Source: F23-D06 sp045600905 (lineage in GTDB: Bacteria; Bacteroidota; Bacteroidia; Bacteroidales; WCHB1-69). From it: 13,477 nucleotides of DNA. The notes below the pieces were generated by a model, which was given only the letters and a program-made list of their open reading frames with translations, did not search any database and had not been told where the DNA came from. Positions 8,470-13,477 of this stretch are shown in pieces. The stretch lies in NCBI GenBank assembly GCA_045600905.1, contig JAZRYT010000086.1, positions 1 through 13,477 of the forward strand, written 5' to 3'. Position 1 is the stretch's first letter, and the number at the start of each line of letters is the position of its first letter. The position numbers and the translations under genes were made by a program.

Positions 8470-9195
8470 ATGAAGAAAGTACAAGCTAAGAGCGTGGACT
8501 GGCTGGAGGGTTTTGGACAGTCTAAAAATTACGATATCTTTTTTATAAAATCCTCGGAACAACCCATCCGATTAGCCCATACTTTATCTGCACTTTTCCA
8601 CAATCCTTTTGCCTTTTTGGATGATGTCGCACCGTTAATGGATGAACCAAATAGAACTTTCCCGTTGTTCTTTTCGATGCTTAATGTGAGCAATGGGGCC
8701 AATTTGGTGGTTATGCCCAATCGCATTACGATACCAGCGCAAGATCTGGGCAAAAGCTCGAACCCTCTCTTGGGCGGCTTTTTATTTGATGACGATTTCT
8801 ATCTTTTTAACAAACAGGGAAATACGACATTTTATTGCAGTTGCGCCGATTACGACTATGTCGTGTTACTCTATTGTGATAAAAATTTCGAGGCCGCTGA
8901 AGAGGTAGAGTCCGTGTTGAAAGCTAAGTCTTCTTTTAGAGTGGTTAAAGCTTCCAATCTGTTGCAATTGAACAGTACGAAAACCATTGATAAAAAACGA
9001 GTTGACTTTCTCCAACGTTTGTTCGTGGATGTCGAAATCCTCGTGGGGGAATTTTTGGAGAATATGCTGACTCGAAAAATGAACGGGGTGACGGAAATCC
9101 CATCTGACAATTATACGGTTCGGCGTTTCGAGATGAGTAAAACGTCGCTGTTGCCCATATTGTCAAGCCCTTTGATGAGACGAGAGAACATCTAA
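8470..9195 (+). CDS. uncharacterised protein, divergent from korA
   Basis: A 241-aa cytoplasmic-looking protein, with no signal peptide or transmembrane segment. I do not recognise the family. The N-terminal half has PIRLAHTLSALFHNPFAFLDD and a polar loop (PLMDEPNRTF); the centre has SNPLLGGFLFDDDFYLF, and YDYVVLLYCDKNFEAAEEVESVL is likely a strand followed by a helix. The C-terminal part is helical (DFLQRLFVDVEILVGEFLENMLTRKMNG). No nucleotide-binding, metal or nuclease motif stands out. The ATG lies 22 bp after a -7-like element with no better upstream start. It shares the intergenic palindrome with korA and precedes the Vsr-like gene by 11 bp, so it may be co-transcribed with that gene. 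The function cannot be assigned from sequence alone. Confidence 0.75.
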   Translation: MKKVQAKSVDWLEGFGQSKNYDIFFIKSSEQPIRLAHTLSALFHNPFAFLDDVAPLMDEPNRTFPLFFSMLNVSNGANLVVMPNRITIPAQDLGKSSNPLLGGFLFDDDFYLFNKQGNTTFYCSCADYDYVVLLYCDKNFEAAEEVESVLKAKSSFRVVKASNLLQLNSTKTIDKKRVDFLQRLFVDVEILVGEFLENMLTRKMNGVTEIPSDNYTVRRFEMSKTSLLPILSSPLMRRENI

Positions 9196-9206
9196 AGTAG
9201 GAACGG

Positions 9207-9695
9207 ATGGATCGTCTCACTCCCGAACAGCGCAAGCTTTGTATGCGTCACAATAAAAGTAAGAACACTTCCATTGAGGTGCTCTTGGGGCGTGCCCTGT
9301 GGCAGCGCGGACTTCGTTATCGCAAACACGCGAAATGGGTGCCCGGACATCCCGATTTTTGCTATATAGGGAAGAAGGTCGCAGTGTTTTGCGATGGGGA
9401 ATTTTGGCACGGACGTGACTGGACAGAGGCCAAGCGGCGTCTCAAAAGCAATCGGGAGTTTTGGATTGCCAAAATCGAACGCAACCGGCAGCGCGATTGC
9501 GAAATCACAGAAAAGCTCGAGCGAGACGGTTGGACCGTGCTCCGCTTTTGGGAAAGTGACATTCGCAAACATCTTGACGATTGCGTGGATAGGGTAGAAG
9601 CTGCTCTCAACGGGGTCCGCGTCGCTCGAGGTTATCAGCAAGAGGAAAATTGGCGGGAGTGGCTTGTCGCTGAGGATGACATAGAGTATAATTAG
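9207..9695 (+). CDS. Vsr-like (very short patch repair) endonuclease, lacking zinc cysteines
   Basis: A 162-aa protein of the Vsr DNA mismatch endonuclease fold (E. coli Vsr is 156 aa). It has the family layout: LTPEQRKLCMRHNKSKNTSIE, then LLGRALWQRGLRYRKH, then the active-site VPGHPDF with D50 (equivalent to catalytic D51). DGEFWHG follows with W67 and H68, matching W68/H69. Then come FWIAKIERNRQRD and GWTVLRFWES. Vsr nicks 5' of the T in T:G mismatches left by deamination of 5-methylcytosine. Zinc-ligand cysteines of E. coli Vsr are replaced here: C66 by E65, C117 by S117, and no Cys at the C73 position. The T63/H64 pair becomes C62/D63. It is therefore a divergent subfamily whose exact substrate is uncertain. 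It follows the 241-aa gene by 11 bp. No intact cytosine methyltransferase lies in the window, only a remnant at 12255. Confidence 0.83.
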   Translation: MDRLTPEQRKLCMRHNKSKNTSIEVLLGRALWQRGLRYRKHAKWVPGHPDFCYIGKKVAVFCDGEFWHGRDWTEAKRRLKSNREFWIAKIERNRQRDCEITEKLERDGWTVLRFWESDIRKHLDDCVDRVEAALNGVRVARGYQQEENWREWLVAEDDIEYN

Positions 9696-9730
9696 AGGCG
9701 AATCTATTCGAATCACTAGCATTATTTATA

Positions 9731-9832
9731 CGCTTCAGATTCGCTCGGATTAGCTTCCCAAACAGAAACATACTCTGCAACCTCAAGCAAAAGCTGTTTT
9801 TATTCGTTTCAGATTCGCTCAGATTAGCTTCC
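9731..9832. repeat. two copies of the ~75-bp repeat between the vsr-like and GxxExxY genes
   Basis: A 28-bp core (CGCTTCAGATTCGCTCGGAT then TAGCTTCC) lies at 9731-9758. A second copy with two substitutions is at 9805-9832, so the period is 74 bp. Between them is the stretch that also precedes the right-hand copies (CAGAAACA, CTCTGC, AACCTCAAGCAAAAGCT). The second core ends 3 bp before the stop codon of the - strand GxxExxY gene. A GCGAATCT at 9698-9705 pairs with AGATTCGC inside the first core (9737-9744). Confidence 0.85.
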
Positions 9833-9835
9833 CGA

Positions 9836-10252
9836 TCATCCCTTGACCAACATCATCTTATTGGTGCTTGGGTTGAATTGATAGCGTTCTGCGTGCAGAT
9901 AACCTTCTTCCCCGAAGTTGATGATGATGCCGAAATGTTTCTGCGTGATGCGCATATAGTTGAATAACTGCGCTCGATGCTCGGGGAGTAATTCCGATAC
10001 GGCTTTGATTTCCACGAGGATGTCGTTGTAACAAACAAAGTCGGCACGATATTTTTTCACAAGCTCTTGATCGTGGAAGTACATAGATAGAAGTGCTTCA
10101 CTTTCCCAAACAATCCCCATTTCGTCAAATACTATTGCTAGGCACTCTTGATAAATGGCCTCTGCGTAACCAAAACCTAATTCATTGTAAAGTGTCATCG
10201 CAGCACCAACAATTCGGTACATTCTTTTTCTTTGTAGTTCAGTGTTCTTCAT
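9836..10252 (-). CDS. GxxExxY family protein (PD-(D/E)XK nuclease-like)
   Basis: A 138-aa protein with the signature of the GxxExxY family: LGFGYAEAIYQE at 25-36, where G28, E31 and Y34 form the motif. The rest of the expected PDDEXK_3-type core is intact: YRADFVCY with D71, ILVEIKAV with E81 and K83, the QLFNYMR helix at about 95-101, and FGIIINFG at about 107-114. Family members are small predicted nuclease-fold proteins of unknown biological role, often present in several copies per genome. The ATG at 10252 is the natural start. It is on the opposite strand to its neighbours and is bracketed by related ~75-bp repeats on both sides, which suggests it moved or was duplicated as a unit. A -7-like element (10431-10438, - strand) could drive it through a leader of about 170 nt containing two repeat copies. 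Confidence 0.88.
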   Translation of the reverse strand: MKNTELQRKRMYRIVGAAMTLYNELGFGYAEAIYQECLAIVFDEMGIVWESEALLSMYFHDQELVKKYRADFVCYNDILVEIKAVSELLPEHRAQLFNYMRITQKHFGIIINFGEEGYLHAERYQFNPSTNKMMLVKG

Positions 10253-10267
10253 GATTTAATTTATTTT

Positions 10268-10415
10268 ACAGAAACAAACTCTGCGAACCTCAAGCAAATG
10301 CTGGATTTATTCGCTTCAGATTCGCTCGGATTTGCTTTCCAAACGTAACAAACTGTGTGAGAGTCACAAGCAAAAGCTATTTTTATTCGCTTCAGATTCG
10401 CACAGATTTGCTTCC
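10268..10415. repeat. two copies of the ~75-bp repeat upstream of the GxxExxY gene
   Basis: Cores lie at 10312-10340 (one extra T) and 10388-10415, 76 bp apart, in the same orientation as the two cores at 9731-9832. The first is preceded by ACAGAAACAAACTCTGC, AACCTCAAGC and a purine-rich link, the same order as between the left-hand copies. Each unit has an AAGCAAA about 35-40 bp before a TTTGCTT or near match, so transcripts could fold into a stem-loop. Confidence 0.85.
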
Positions 10416-10430
10416 AACCAAAAACCGCGG

Positions 10431-10438
10431 CAAAGATA
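10431..10438 (-). promoter_or_regulatory. candidate -7 element for the GxxExxY gene
   Basis: On the - strand this reads TATCTTTG, an exact match to TAnnTTTG, followed by a GC-rich GCCGCGG. It points towards the GxxExxY gene. A clear -33 element is not seen. If used, the leader would carry both right-hand copies of the repeat. Confidence 0.4.
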
Positions 10439-10524
10439 AAATATTTTTCTATATGTTAATTTCTTTTGTAAACTTAACGTGATGTTGTTTAAAAAGATGT
10501 TGTGATGTAAAAGATTTTTTATTG

Positions 10525-10553
10525 TTGATATCGGTGAAAAAAAAATTACATTG
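10525..10553 (+). promoter_or_regulatory. weak candidate promoter of the NUDIX gene
   Basis: TTG at 10525-10527, a 19-bp spacer, and TACATTG at 10547-10553 followed by CGGC resemble a Bacteroidetes promoter lacking one T in the -7 box. It lies 64 bp before the ATG at 10618. Motif match only. Confidence 0.3.
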
Positions 10554-10617
10554 CGGCTGCTATTATTGTTTTACGTGAAAATTGTTACTTGTTGATAATT
10601 AATGCTTTAATAATACG

Positions 10618-11025
10618 ATGAATAAACCTCATTACCACGTAGTTGCTGCGATTATCCGAAATCAGGGAGAAATTCTCTGTATGCAGCGCCCCAAAGGCAA
10701 ACACGAATATACCTCCTTCCGCTGGGAATTTCCGGGCGGCAAGGTCGAACCCGGCGAAAGCGAACAGCAAGCCCTCAAACGCGAACTGCAGGAGGAAATG
10801 GATTATACTGTCAAGATTCGCGAGCACTACTTGACCCTCACGCACGACTATCCCGATATTACCGTCACCCTCTCGTTCTGGTTCTGCGATGCCGCCGACC
10901 GCACCTTCAATCGCAAAGAACACCTCGGCCACCGCTGGCTCCGGCACGACCAACTGCCCACCCTCCAGTGGACCGACGCCGATGCAGATGTTATAGAGAA
11001 ACTTGCTGGAGATGGGAAACTATGA
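10618..11025 (+). CDS. NUDIX hydrolase, MutT-like (8-oxo-dGTP diphosphatase type)
   Basis: A 135-aa NUDIX protein, within the usual size for MutT/NudG-type enzymes. The NUDIX box GX5EX7REUXEE is complete: G41, E47, R55-E56, then E59-E60 for the metal site. The residue normally Gly after EEx is Asp62, a mild deviation. WEFPGGKVEPGE and the preceding LCMQRPKGKHEYTSFR match the MutT/NudG subgroup, which hydrolyses oxidised or non-canonical (d)NTPs to monophosphates and so prevents mutation. The start MNKPHYHVVAAII is typical: strand first, no signal peptide. The gene seems to stand alone: a GxxExxY gene on the other strand lies upstream and a separate exported flavodoxin gene downstream. The exact nucleotide substrate cannot be decided between 8-oxo-dGTP and modified dCTP, so I give no symbol. 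Confidence 0.9.
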   Translation: MNKPHYHVVAAIIRNQGEILCMQRPKGKHEYTSFRWEFPGGKVEPGESEQQALKRELQEEMDYTVKIREHYLTLTHDYPDITVTLSFWFCDAADRTFNRKEHLGHRWLRHDQLPTLQWTDADADVIEKLAGDGKL

Positions 11026-11116
11026 GTTCCAAGTTTATTCACTTCGTTATGTTCTCCTTGCTGCTCAGTAAGGCCAAACATGTTGTGTCTTTATTTTCGC
11101 TTGCTGCGTCGAAACA

Positions 11117-11130
11117 AGTTTCAAGTTTCA
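11117..11130 (-). repeat. two heptamer units upstream of the flavodoxin gene
   Basis: Two consecutive AGTTTCA units, i.e. TGAAACT twice on the - strand. They are the same heptamer as in the five-unit array at 12121-12155 but in the opposite orientation, on the other side of the flavodoxin gene. A GAAAC-AA-GTTTC mini-hairpin (11111-11122) overlaps them. Confidence 0.55.
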
Positions 11131-11211
11131 TCAACTTAATATCTTAACTCCTTTCAGATCATTGCTCACTGTTCACATATTCGCACATTAACCCATTATT
11201 GCATAATCATC

Positions 11212-12009
11212 ATGAAAAAATCCTCCGCTCTCATTTTTGCCCTGGCCGTAATGGCTTGTGGTTGTGCCAGCAAACCCAAAGTGCTGGTCGTCTATTATTC
11301 CCAAACCGGCAATACCAAAGCCGTGGCTGAAGAGATTCAGCATCAGCTCGGTGCCGACATTGTCGAACTCAAAGTGCAGGATCCGTATCCGGACGATTTT
11401 ATGGAAACCGTTGTCCGTGGCAAGATGGAAATCGACAGTAACCGCTATCCGGCCTTGGTCAACGACAAATTGGATGTCTCCCAATACGATATGGTCTTCA
11501 TCGGCTATCCCGTCTGGTTTGGCACGTATGCGCCGCCGATTACTACGTTCCTGCGCGCCAACGACTTGAGTGGCAAGACCATCGTGCCGTTCGCCACTTT
11601 TGGCAGCGGCGGACTGCGCAGCAGCAGCGACGACCTTCGCAAGGCCTGTCCTAATGCGACGGTGAAACCCGGTTTTGGCATTCGTGCTATGCGTATGGAT
11701 GCGCTCAAGGACGAGCTGACGTACTTCTTGGTGCAAAATGATTATATAAAGGGAGACAAAATCAAAGAGCCGGAATATTCTGATATGCGCGAACTTACTG
11801 ATGCCGACCGTGCGGTCTTCCAAGAGGCTGCCGGCGACTACAAGATGGTGAAGCCGCAGCCGGTTTCCGTGGCCACACGCAATTTCCGCGGCATTCAGTA
11901 TCATTTTCGCTGCAACGCGCCCGGCCCCGACGGCAGTGTCGGCCCGATGGATGTCTATGTCACCCAACCCGAAAGCGGCAAGGCCTTCTTCACGCTGATG
12001 GAGAGGTGA
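11212..12009 (+). CDS. lipid-anchored flavodoxin-like protein
   Basis: A 265-aa protein. The N-terminus MKKSSALIFALAVMACGC is a lipoprotein signal: the likely lipidated residue is C16 (lipobox V-M-A-C), with C18 as an alternative. The flavodoxin domain follows directly, starting KVLVVYYSQTGNTKAVAEEI with the FMN phosphate loop SQTGNT at 30-35. IGYPVWFGTYAPPITTFL (97-114) corresponds to the loop contacting the flavin ring, and VPFATFGSGG (125-134) to the third nucleotide loop. This is the Flavodoxin_4-like type found as exported proteins in Bacteroidetes. A C-terminal extension of about 65 residues (from about 200) with FRGIQYHFRCNAP and GPMDVYVTQPESGKAFF is not part of the flavodoxin fold. 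An FMN protein outside the cytoplasm implies a periplasmic electron-transfer or reductase role, but the partner is unknown. It appears monocistronic. Confidence 0.88.
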   Translation: MKKSSALIFALAVMACGCASKPKVLVVYYSQTGNTKAVAEEIQHQLGADIVELKVQDPYPDDFMETVVRGKMEIDSNRYPALVNDKLDVSQYDMVFIGYPVWFGTYAPPITTFLRANDLSGKTIVPFATFGSGGLRSSSDDLRKACPNATVKPGFGIRAMRMDALKDELTYFLVQNDYIKGDKIKEPEYSDMRELTDADRAVFQEAAGDYKMVKPQPVSVATRNFRGIQYHFRCNAPGPDGSVGPMDVYVTQPESGKAFFTLMER

Positions 12010-12120
12010 TAGCCATTAGCTATTCAGCTCTTAGAACTTTGAGTGTTGACTTTGGCGTTGATAGTTAAACTTGCAACCTTTGCCTATAAGTGCGGCCTTT
12101 GATTTTCGGAGAAACTCGCT

Positions 12121-12155
12121 TGAAATTTGAAGCCTGAAACTTGAAACCTGAAACA
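12121..12155 (+). repeat. five tandem TGAARYN heptamers
   Basis: The units are TGAAATT, TGAAGCC, TGAAACT, TGAAACC and TGAAACA, directly adjacent with no gaps. Two further units of the same heptamer lie inverted at 11117-11130, so the array and its partner flank the flavodoxin gene. Confidence 0.8.
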
Positions 12156-12219
12156 TGTAGCTTGTTGCCCCTTTGATGATTTTTAAATTTTTGTTTCTGA
12201 ATTTTAAACTTTTTTTGTG

Positions 12220-12232
12220 TAAATTTGCGGCC
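12220..12232 (+). promoter_or_regulatory. candidate promoter -7 element with GCGGCC
   Basis: TAAATTTG (12220-12227) matches TAnnTTTG and is followed by CGGCC, the same extended form seen at 8440-8452. It lies 23 bp before the ATG of the methyltransferase remnant. With that gene broken, transcripts from here would reach the DUF1016 gene at 12364. No well-spaced -33 TTTG is visible. Confidence 0.45.
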
Positions 12233-12254
12233 TTGAAATTTTTGAGGGGAAAGA

Positions 12255-12357
12255 ATGGTGCAGAAGAAATATACTTTCATCGATTTGTTCGCAAGGCGCG
12301 GATGCGGGTGAAATTGACCAGGAGAATGAATTAAAAAACAAGTTGCAAAGAACATAA
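12255..12357 (+). pseudogene. remnant of a C5-cytosine DNA methyltransferase (start and motif I, then frameshift)
   Basis: The ATG at 12255 opens MVQKKYTFIDLFA, the N-terminus plus start of motif I (FIDLFAGxGG) that binds S-adenosylmethionine in C5-cytosine methyltransferases such as Dcm. In this frame it continues RRGCG and stops at 12309-12311. Skipping one base at about 12294 gives FIDLFAGA, restoring motif I, then DAGEIDQENELKNKLQRT and a TAA at 12355-12357, 6 bp before the DUF1016 ATG. The simplest reading is a methyltransferase gene that lost nearly all its body by deletion, leaving the first ~15 codons and perhaps the last ~18. An intact enzyme would have about 300-450 residues. That the tail belongs to the same gene is inference. 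A promoter-like motif sits just upstream. Confidence 0.55.
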
Positions 12358-12363
12358 CATAAT

Positions 12364-13329
12364 ATGAAAACAATGGATGAACCTACGTTTGTAAATAGAG
12401 ATAGAATGGTTTCCGACAAGAATTATGTTGCATGGTTGTCGGATGTAAAGACACGCTTTCGCGCGGCGCAGGCCAAGGCGATAGTGCGGGTCAATACCGC
12501 TATGCTTGAGTTCTATTGGAGCATAGGAAGAGACCTCATCGAAATGCACCTTGAAGAAAATTGGGGCAAGGGCATAGTCAAGCAATTCGCTTTGGATATG
12601 AGAAATGCTTTCCCTGATGAAACAGGATTCTCGGAAACCAACGTTAAGTATATGCACAGATGGTATAGCTTTTATAGTCAATGCTTTGCAATTGGCCACC
12701 AGGTTGGTGACCAAATAACGCTTGCAATTGGTCAGCAGCTTGCTGACCAATTAGGACTTGCAATTAGTCAGCAACCTGCTGGCCAATTAGAAATGCCAAA
12801 TCTTTTCGGCAGAGTTCCGTGGTTTCATCACATATTGATAATATCCAAAGTGTCTTCGTTAGAAGAGGCACTTTTCTATATCAACAAGACCATTGAAGGC
12901 AATTGGAGCCGCTGTACGCTCGATGACAACATCCGGCACGACCTATATTCTCACTCCGCCAAAGCCCTCACCAATTTTGCCGACAAGCTTCCTGTAGTGC
13001 AAGGACAATTGGCACAGGAGATGCTAAAGGACCCCCATTCGTTTGAATTTCTGACAATGAAGAGCGGGTATGACGAAAAAGAGTTGGAGGACGCTTTGAT
13101 AGCCAACATAACAAGGTCCCTTTTGGATTTTGGGGAAGGATTTGCGTTTGTCGGTCGCCAGAAGGAGCTGCGTATGCCCGATGGAACTTCATTTTTCCCG
13201 GATTTGATATTCTATCATATTCCGCAGAAGCGCTATGTGGTCATTGATTTGAAAGCAGTGAAGTTTGTGCCTGAGTTTGCTGGCAACCTAAAATCCGCAG
13301 AAAGAAAATTTGCTGATTCAAAAAGTTAA
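12364..13329 (+). CDS. DUF1016/YhcG-type PD-(D/E)XK nuclease, 3'-truncated
   Basis: A 321-aa protein with the DUF1016 (YhcG) layout. The N-terminal helical domain (about 20-105) has FYWSIGRDLIE, NWGKGIVKQFALDMRNAFP and GFSETNVKYMHRWY. The middle resumes at VPWFHHILIISKV (151-163), with YSHSAKALTNFADKLP. The C-terminal nuclease-like domain has DPHSFEFLTM, ELEDALIANITRSLLDFGEGFAFVGRQKEL, FPDLIFYH (D280) and YVVIDLKAVKF (D295, K297). Family members are predicted nucleases often found in or near restriction and mobile loci. Between the domains lie three 12-residue repeats (108-143). Homology stops after PEFAGNL (about 309): about 40-50 family residues are replaced by KSAERKFADSKS and a stop, so this copy is probably non-functional or altered. 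It starts 6 bp after the methyltransferase remnant's shifted frame ends, suggesting a former operon. Confidence 0.87.
   Translation: MKTMDEPTFVNRDRMVSDKNYVAWLSDVKTRFRAAQAKAIVRVNTAMLEFYWSIGRDLIEMHLEENWGKGIVKQFALDMRNAFPDETGFSETNVKYMHRWYSFYSQCFAIGHQVGDQITLAIGQQLADQLGLAISQQPAGQLEMPNLFGRVPWFHHILIISKVSSLEEALFYINKTIEGNWSRCTLDDNIRHDLYSHSAKALTNFADKLPVVQGQLAQEMLKDPHSFEFLTMKSGYDEKELEDALIANITRSLLDFGEGFAFVGRQKELRMPDGTSFFPDLIFYHIPQKRYVVIDLKAVKFVPEFAGNLKSAERKFADSKS
12685..12792 (+). repeat. three in-frame 36-bp palindromic tandem repeats inside the DUF1016 gene
   Basis: Units are at 12685-12720, 12721-12756 and 12757-12792, encoding FAIGHQVGDQIT, LAIGQQLADQLG and LAISQQPAGQLE. The middle unit contains a perfect inverted repeat: AATTGGTCAGCA (12726-12737), GCT, TGCTGACCAATT (12741-12752). 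The first and third units keep 10 of 12 Watson-Crick pairs. Between unit 1 and unit 2 one inner pair flips from C-G to G-C on both arms. Confidence 0.92.
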
Positions 13330-13477
13330 AGTTACAATCAGCGCCCGTGAGCGAGGTCGTTGCCTCAGGCGTGAGAGGCTCCGAGATGTCTTTTTTGAGG
13401 TGTCGTGGCACGGATTCCCCACCCGGCGTGGTCGGGGACGGCGTTTTCCAAGAAGGTTGTACGGTCAGAGTCTCAAT
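13330..13477. other. GC-rich sequence after the truncated DUF1016 gene
   Basis: From 13341 to the window end the sequence is about 61% G+C, clearly above the adjacent gene. An inverted repeat GCTGATT (13312-13318) / AATCAGC (13336-13342) spans the DUF1016 stop codon. Frames stay open on both strands to the window edge, as short GC-rich DNA often does, and none gives a recognisable protein. It may be the end of an inserted or repetitive element. Confidence 0.4.

Larger units (their letters stand above)
10253..10617. other. intergenic region between the GxxExxY and NUDIX genes
   Basis: No gene is visible in these 365 bp. The left half (10268-10415) holds two copies of the ~75-bp repeat. At 10431-10438 is a - strand TATCTTTG followed by GCCGCGG. 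The right half (10439-10617) is extremely AT-rich with a TTG-N19-TACATTG arrangement (10525-10553) that may drive the NUDIX gene. Confidence 0.6.
12010..12363. other. intergenic region with heptamer array, promoter motif and gene remnant
   Basis: These 354 bp carry no intact gene. From left to right they hold an imperfect ATAGC/GCTAT hairpin just after the flavodoxin stop, a five-unit heptamer array (12121-12155), a T-rich stretch, a TAAATTTGCGGCC promoter-like element (12220-12232), and a short broken reading frame resembling the start of a cytosine methyltransferase (12255-12357). Confidence 0.6.

Noticed and set aside
9207..12357. Intact restriction-modification system made of the Vsr-like gene and the methyltransferase
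   Set aside because: The methyltransferase is a fragment, 2.6 kb away, and separated by unrelated genes, one on the opposite strand.
12685..12792. CRISPR-like array because of the 36-bp palindromic repeat length
   Set aside because: Units are directly adjacent with no spacers, lie in frame within a coding gene, and no cas genes are present.
13331..13477. Partial genes at the right edge (open frames on both strands)
   Set aside because: Short GC-rich DNA stays open by chance, and none of the frames gives a protein I recognise or a good start.

Overview
The window looks like chromosomal DNA of an anaerobic member of the Bacteroidales (Bacteroidetes). Four things point there: a GyrA with a long acidic tail followed by signal-peptide TPR proteins; a two-subunit 2-oxoacid:ferredoxin oxidoreductase; start codons without Shine-Dalgarno sequences; and promoter-like TAnnTTTG (-7) elements in front of several genes. 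The genus cannot be fixed from the sequence alone.

Left part (1-5404, + strand): a 327-bp leader with a plausible promoter, gyrA (DNA gyrase subunit A), then two tandem paralogous exported TPR proteins, closed by two strong back-to-back hairpin terminators. Middle (5425-8334, - strand): the korA-korB pair for 2-oxoglutarate:ferredoxin oxidoreductase. It converges on the TPR operon at the terminators. It diverges from an uncharacterised 241-aa gene (8470) across a compact palindromic region carrying -7 elements in both directions.

Right part (9.2-13.5 kb) is accessory in character. It holds an orphan Vsr-like endonuclease without the usual zinc cysteines. A GxxExxY-family PD-(D/E)XK protein on the - strand follows, bracketed on both sides by copies of a ~75-bp repeat. 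Next come a MutT-like NUDIX hydrolase and a lipid-anchored flavodoxin with TGAAAC-type heptamers on both sides in opposite orientation. Then there is what reads as the remnant of a C5-cytosine DNA methyltransferase (start plus motif I, then a frameshift). Last is a DUF1016/YhcG-type nuclease gene that carries three in-frame 36-bp palindromic repeats and is cut short at its 3' end, where the DNA becomes GC-rich (about 61% G+C) up to the window edge.

The left and middle parts are housekeeping: DNA topology, an envelope or periplasmic TPR pair, and central carbon metabolism. The right part combines three nuclease-type proteins, a methyltransferase remnant and several kinds of repeats. I read it as a recombination-prone, partly decayed restriction/repair-type region. 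I do not see a complete, clearly new multi-gene system. The most unusual sequence structures are the palindromic 36-bp repeats inside the DUF1016 gene, the repeats bracketing the GxxExxY gene, and the methyltransferase remnant.
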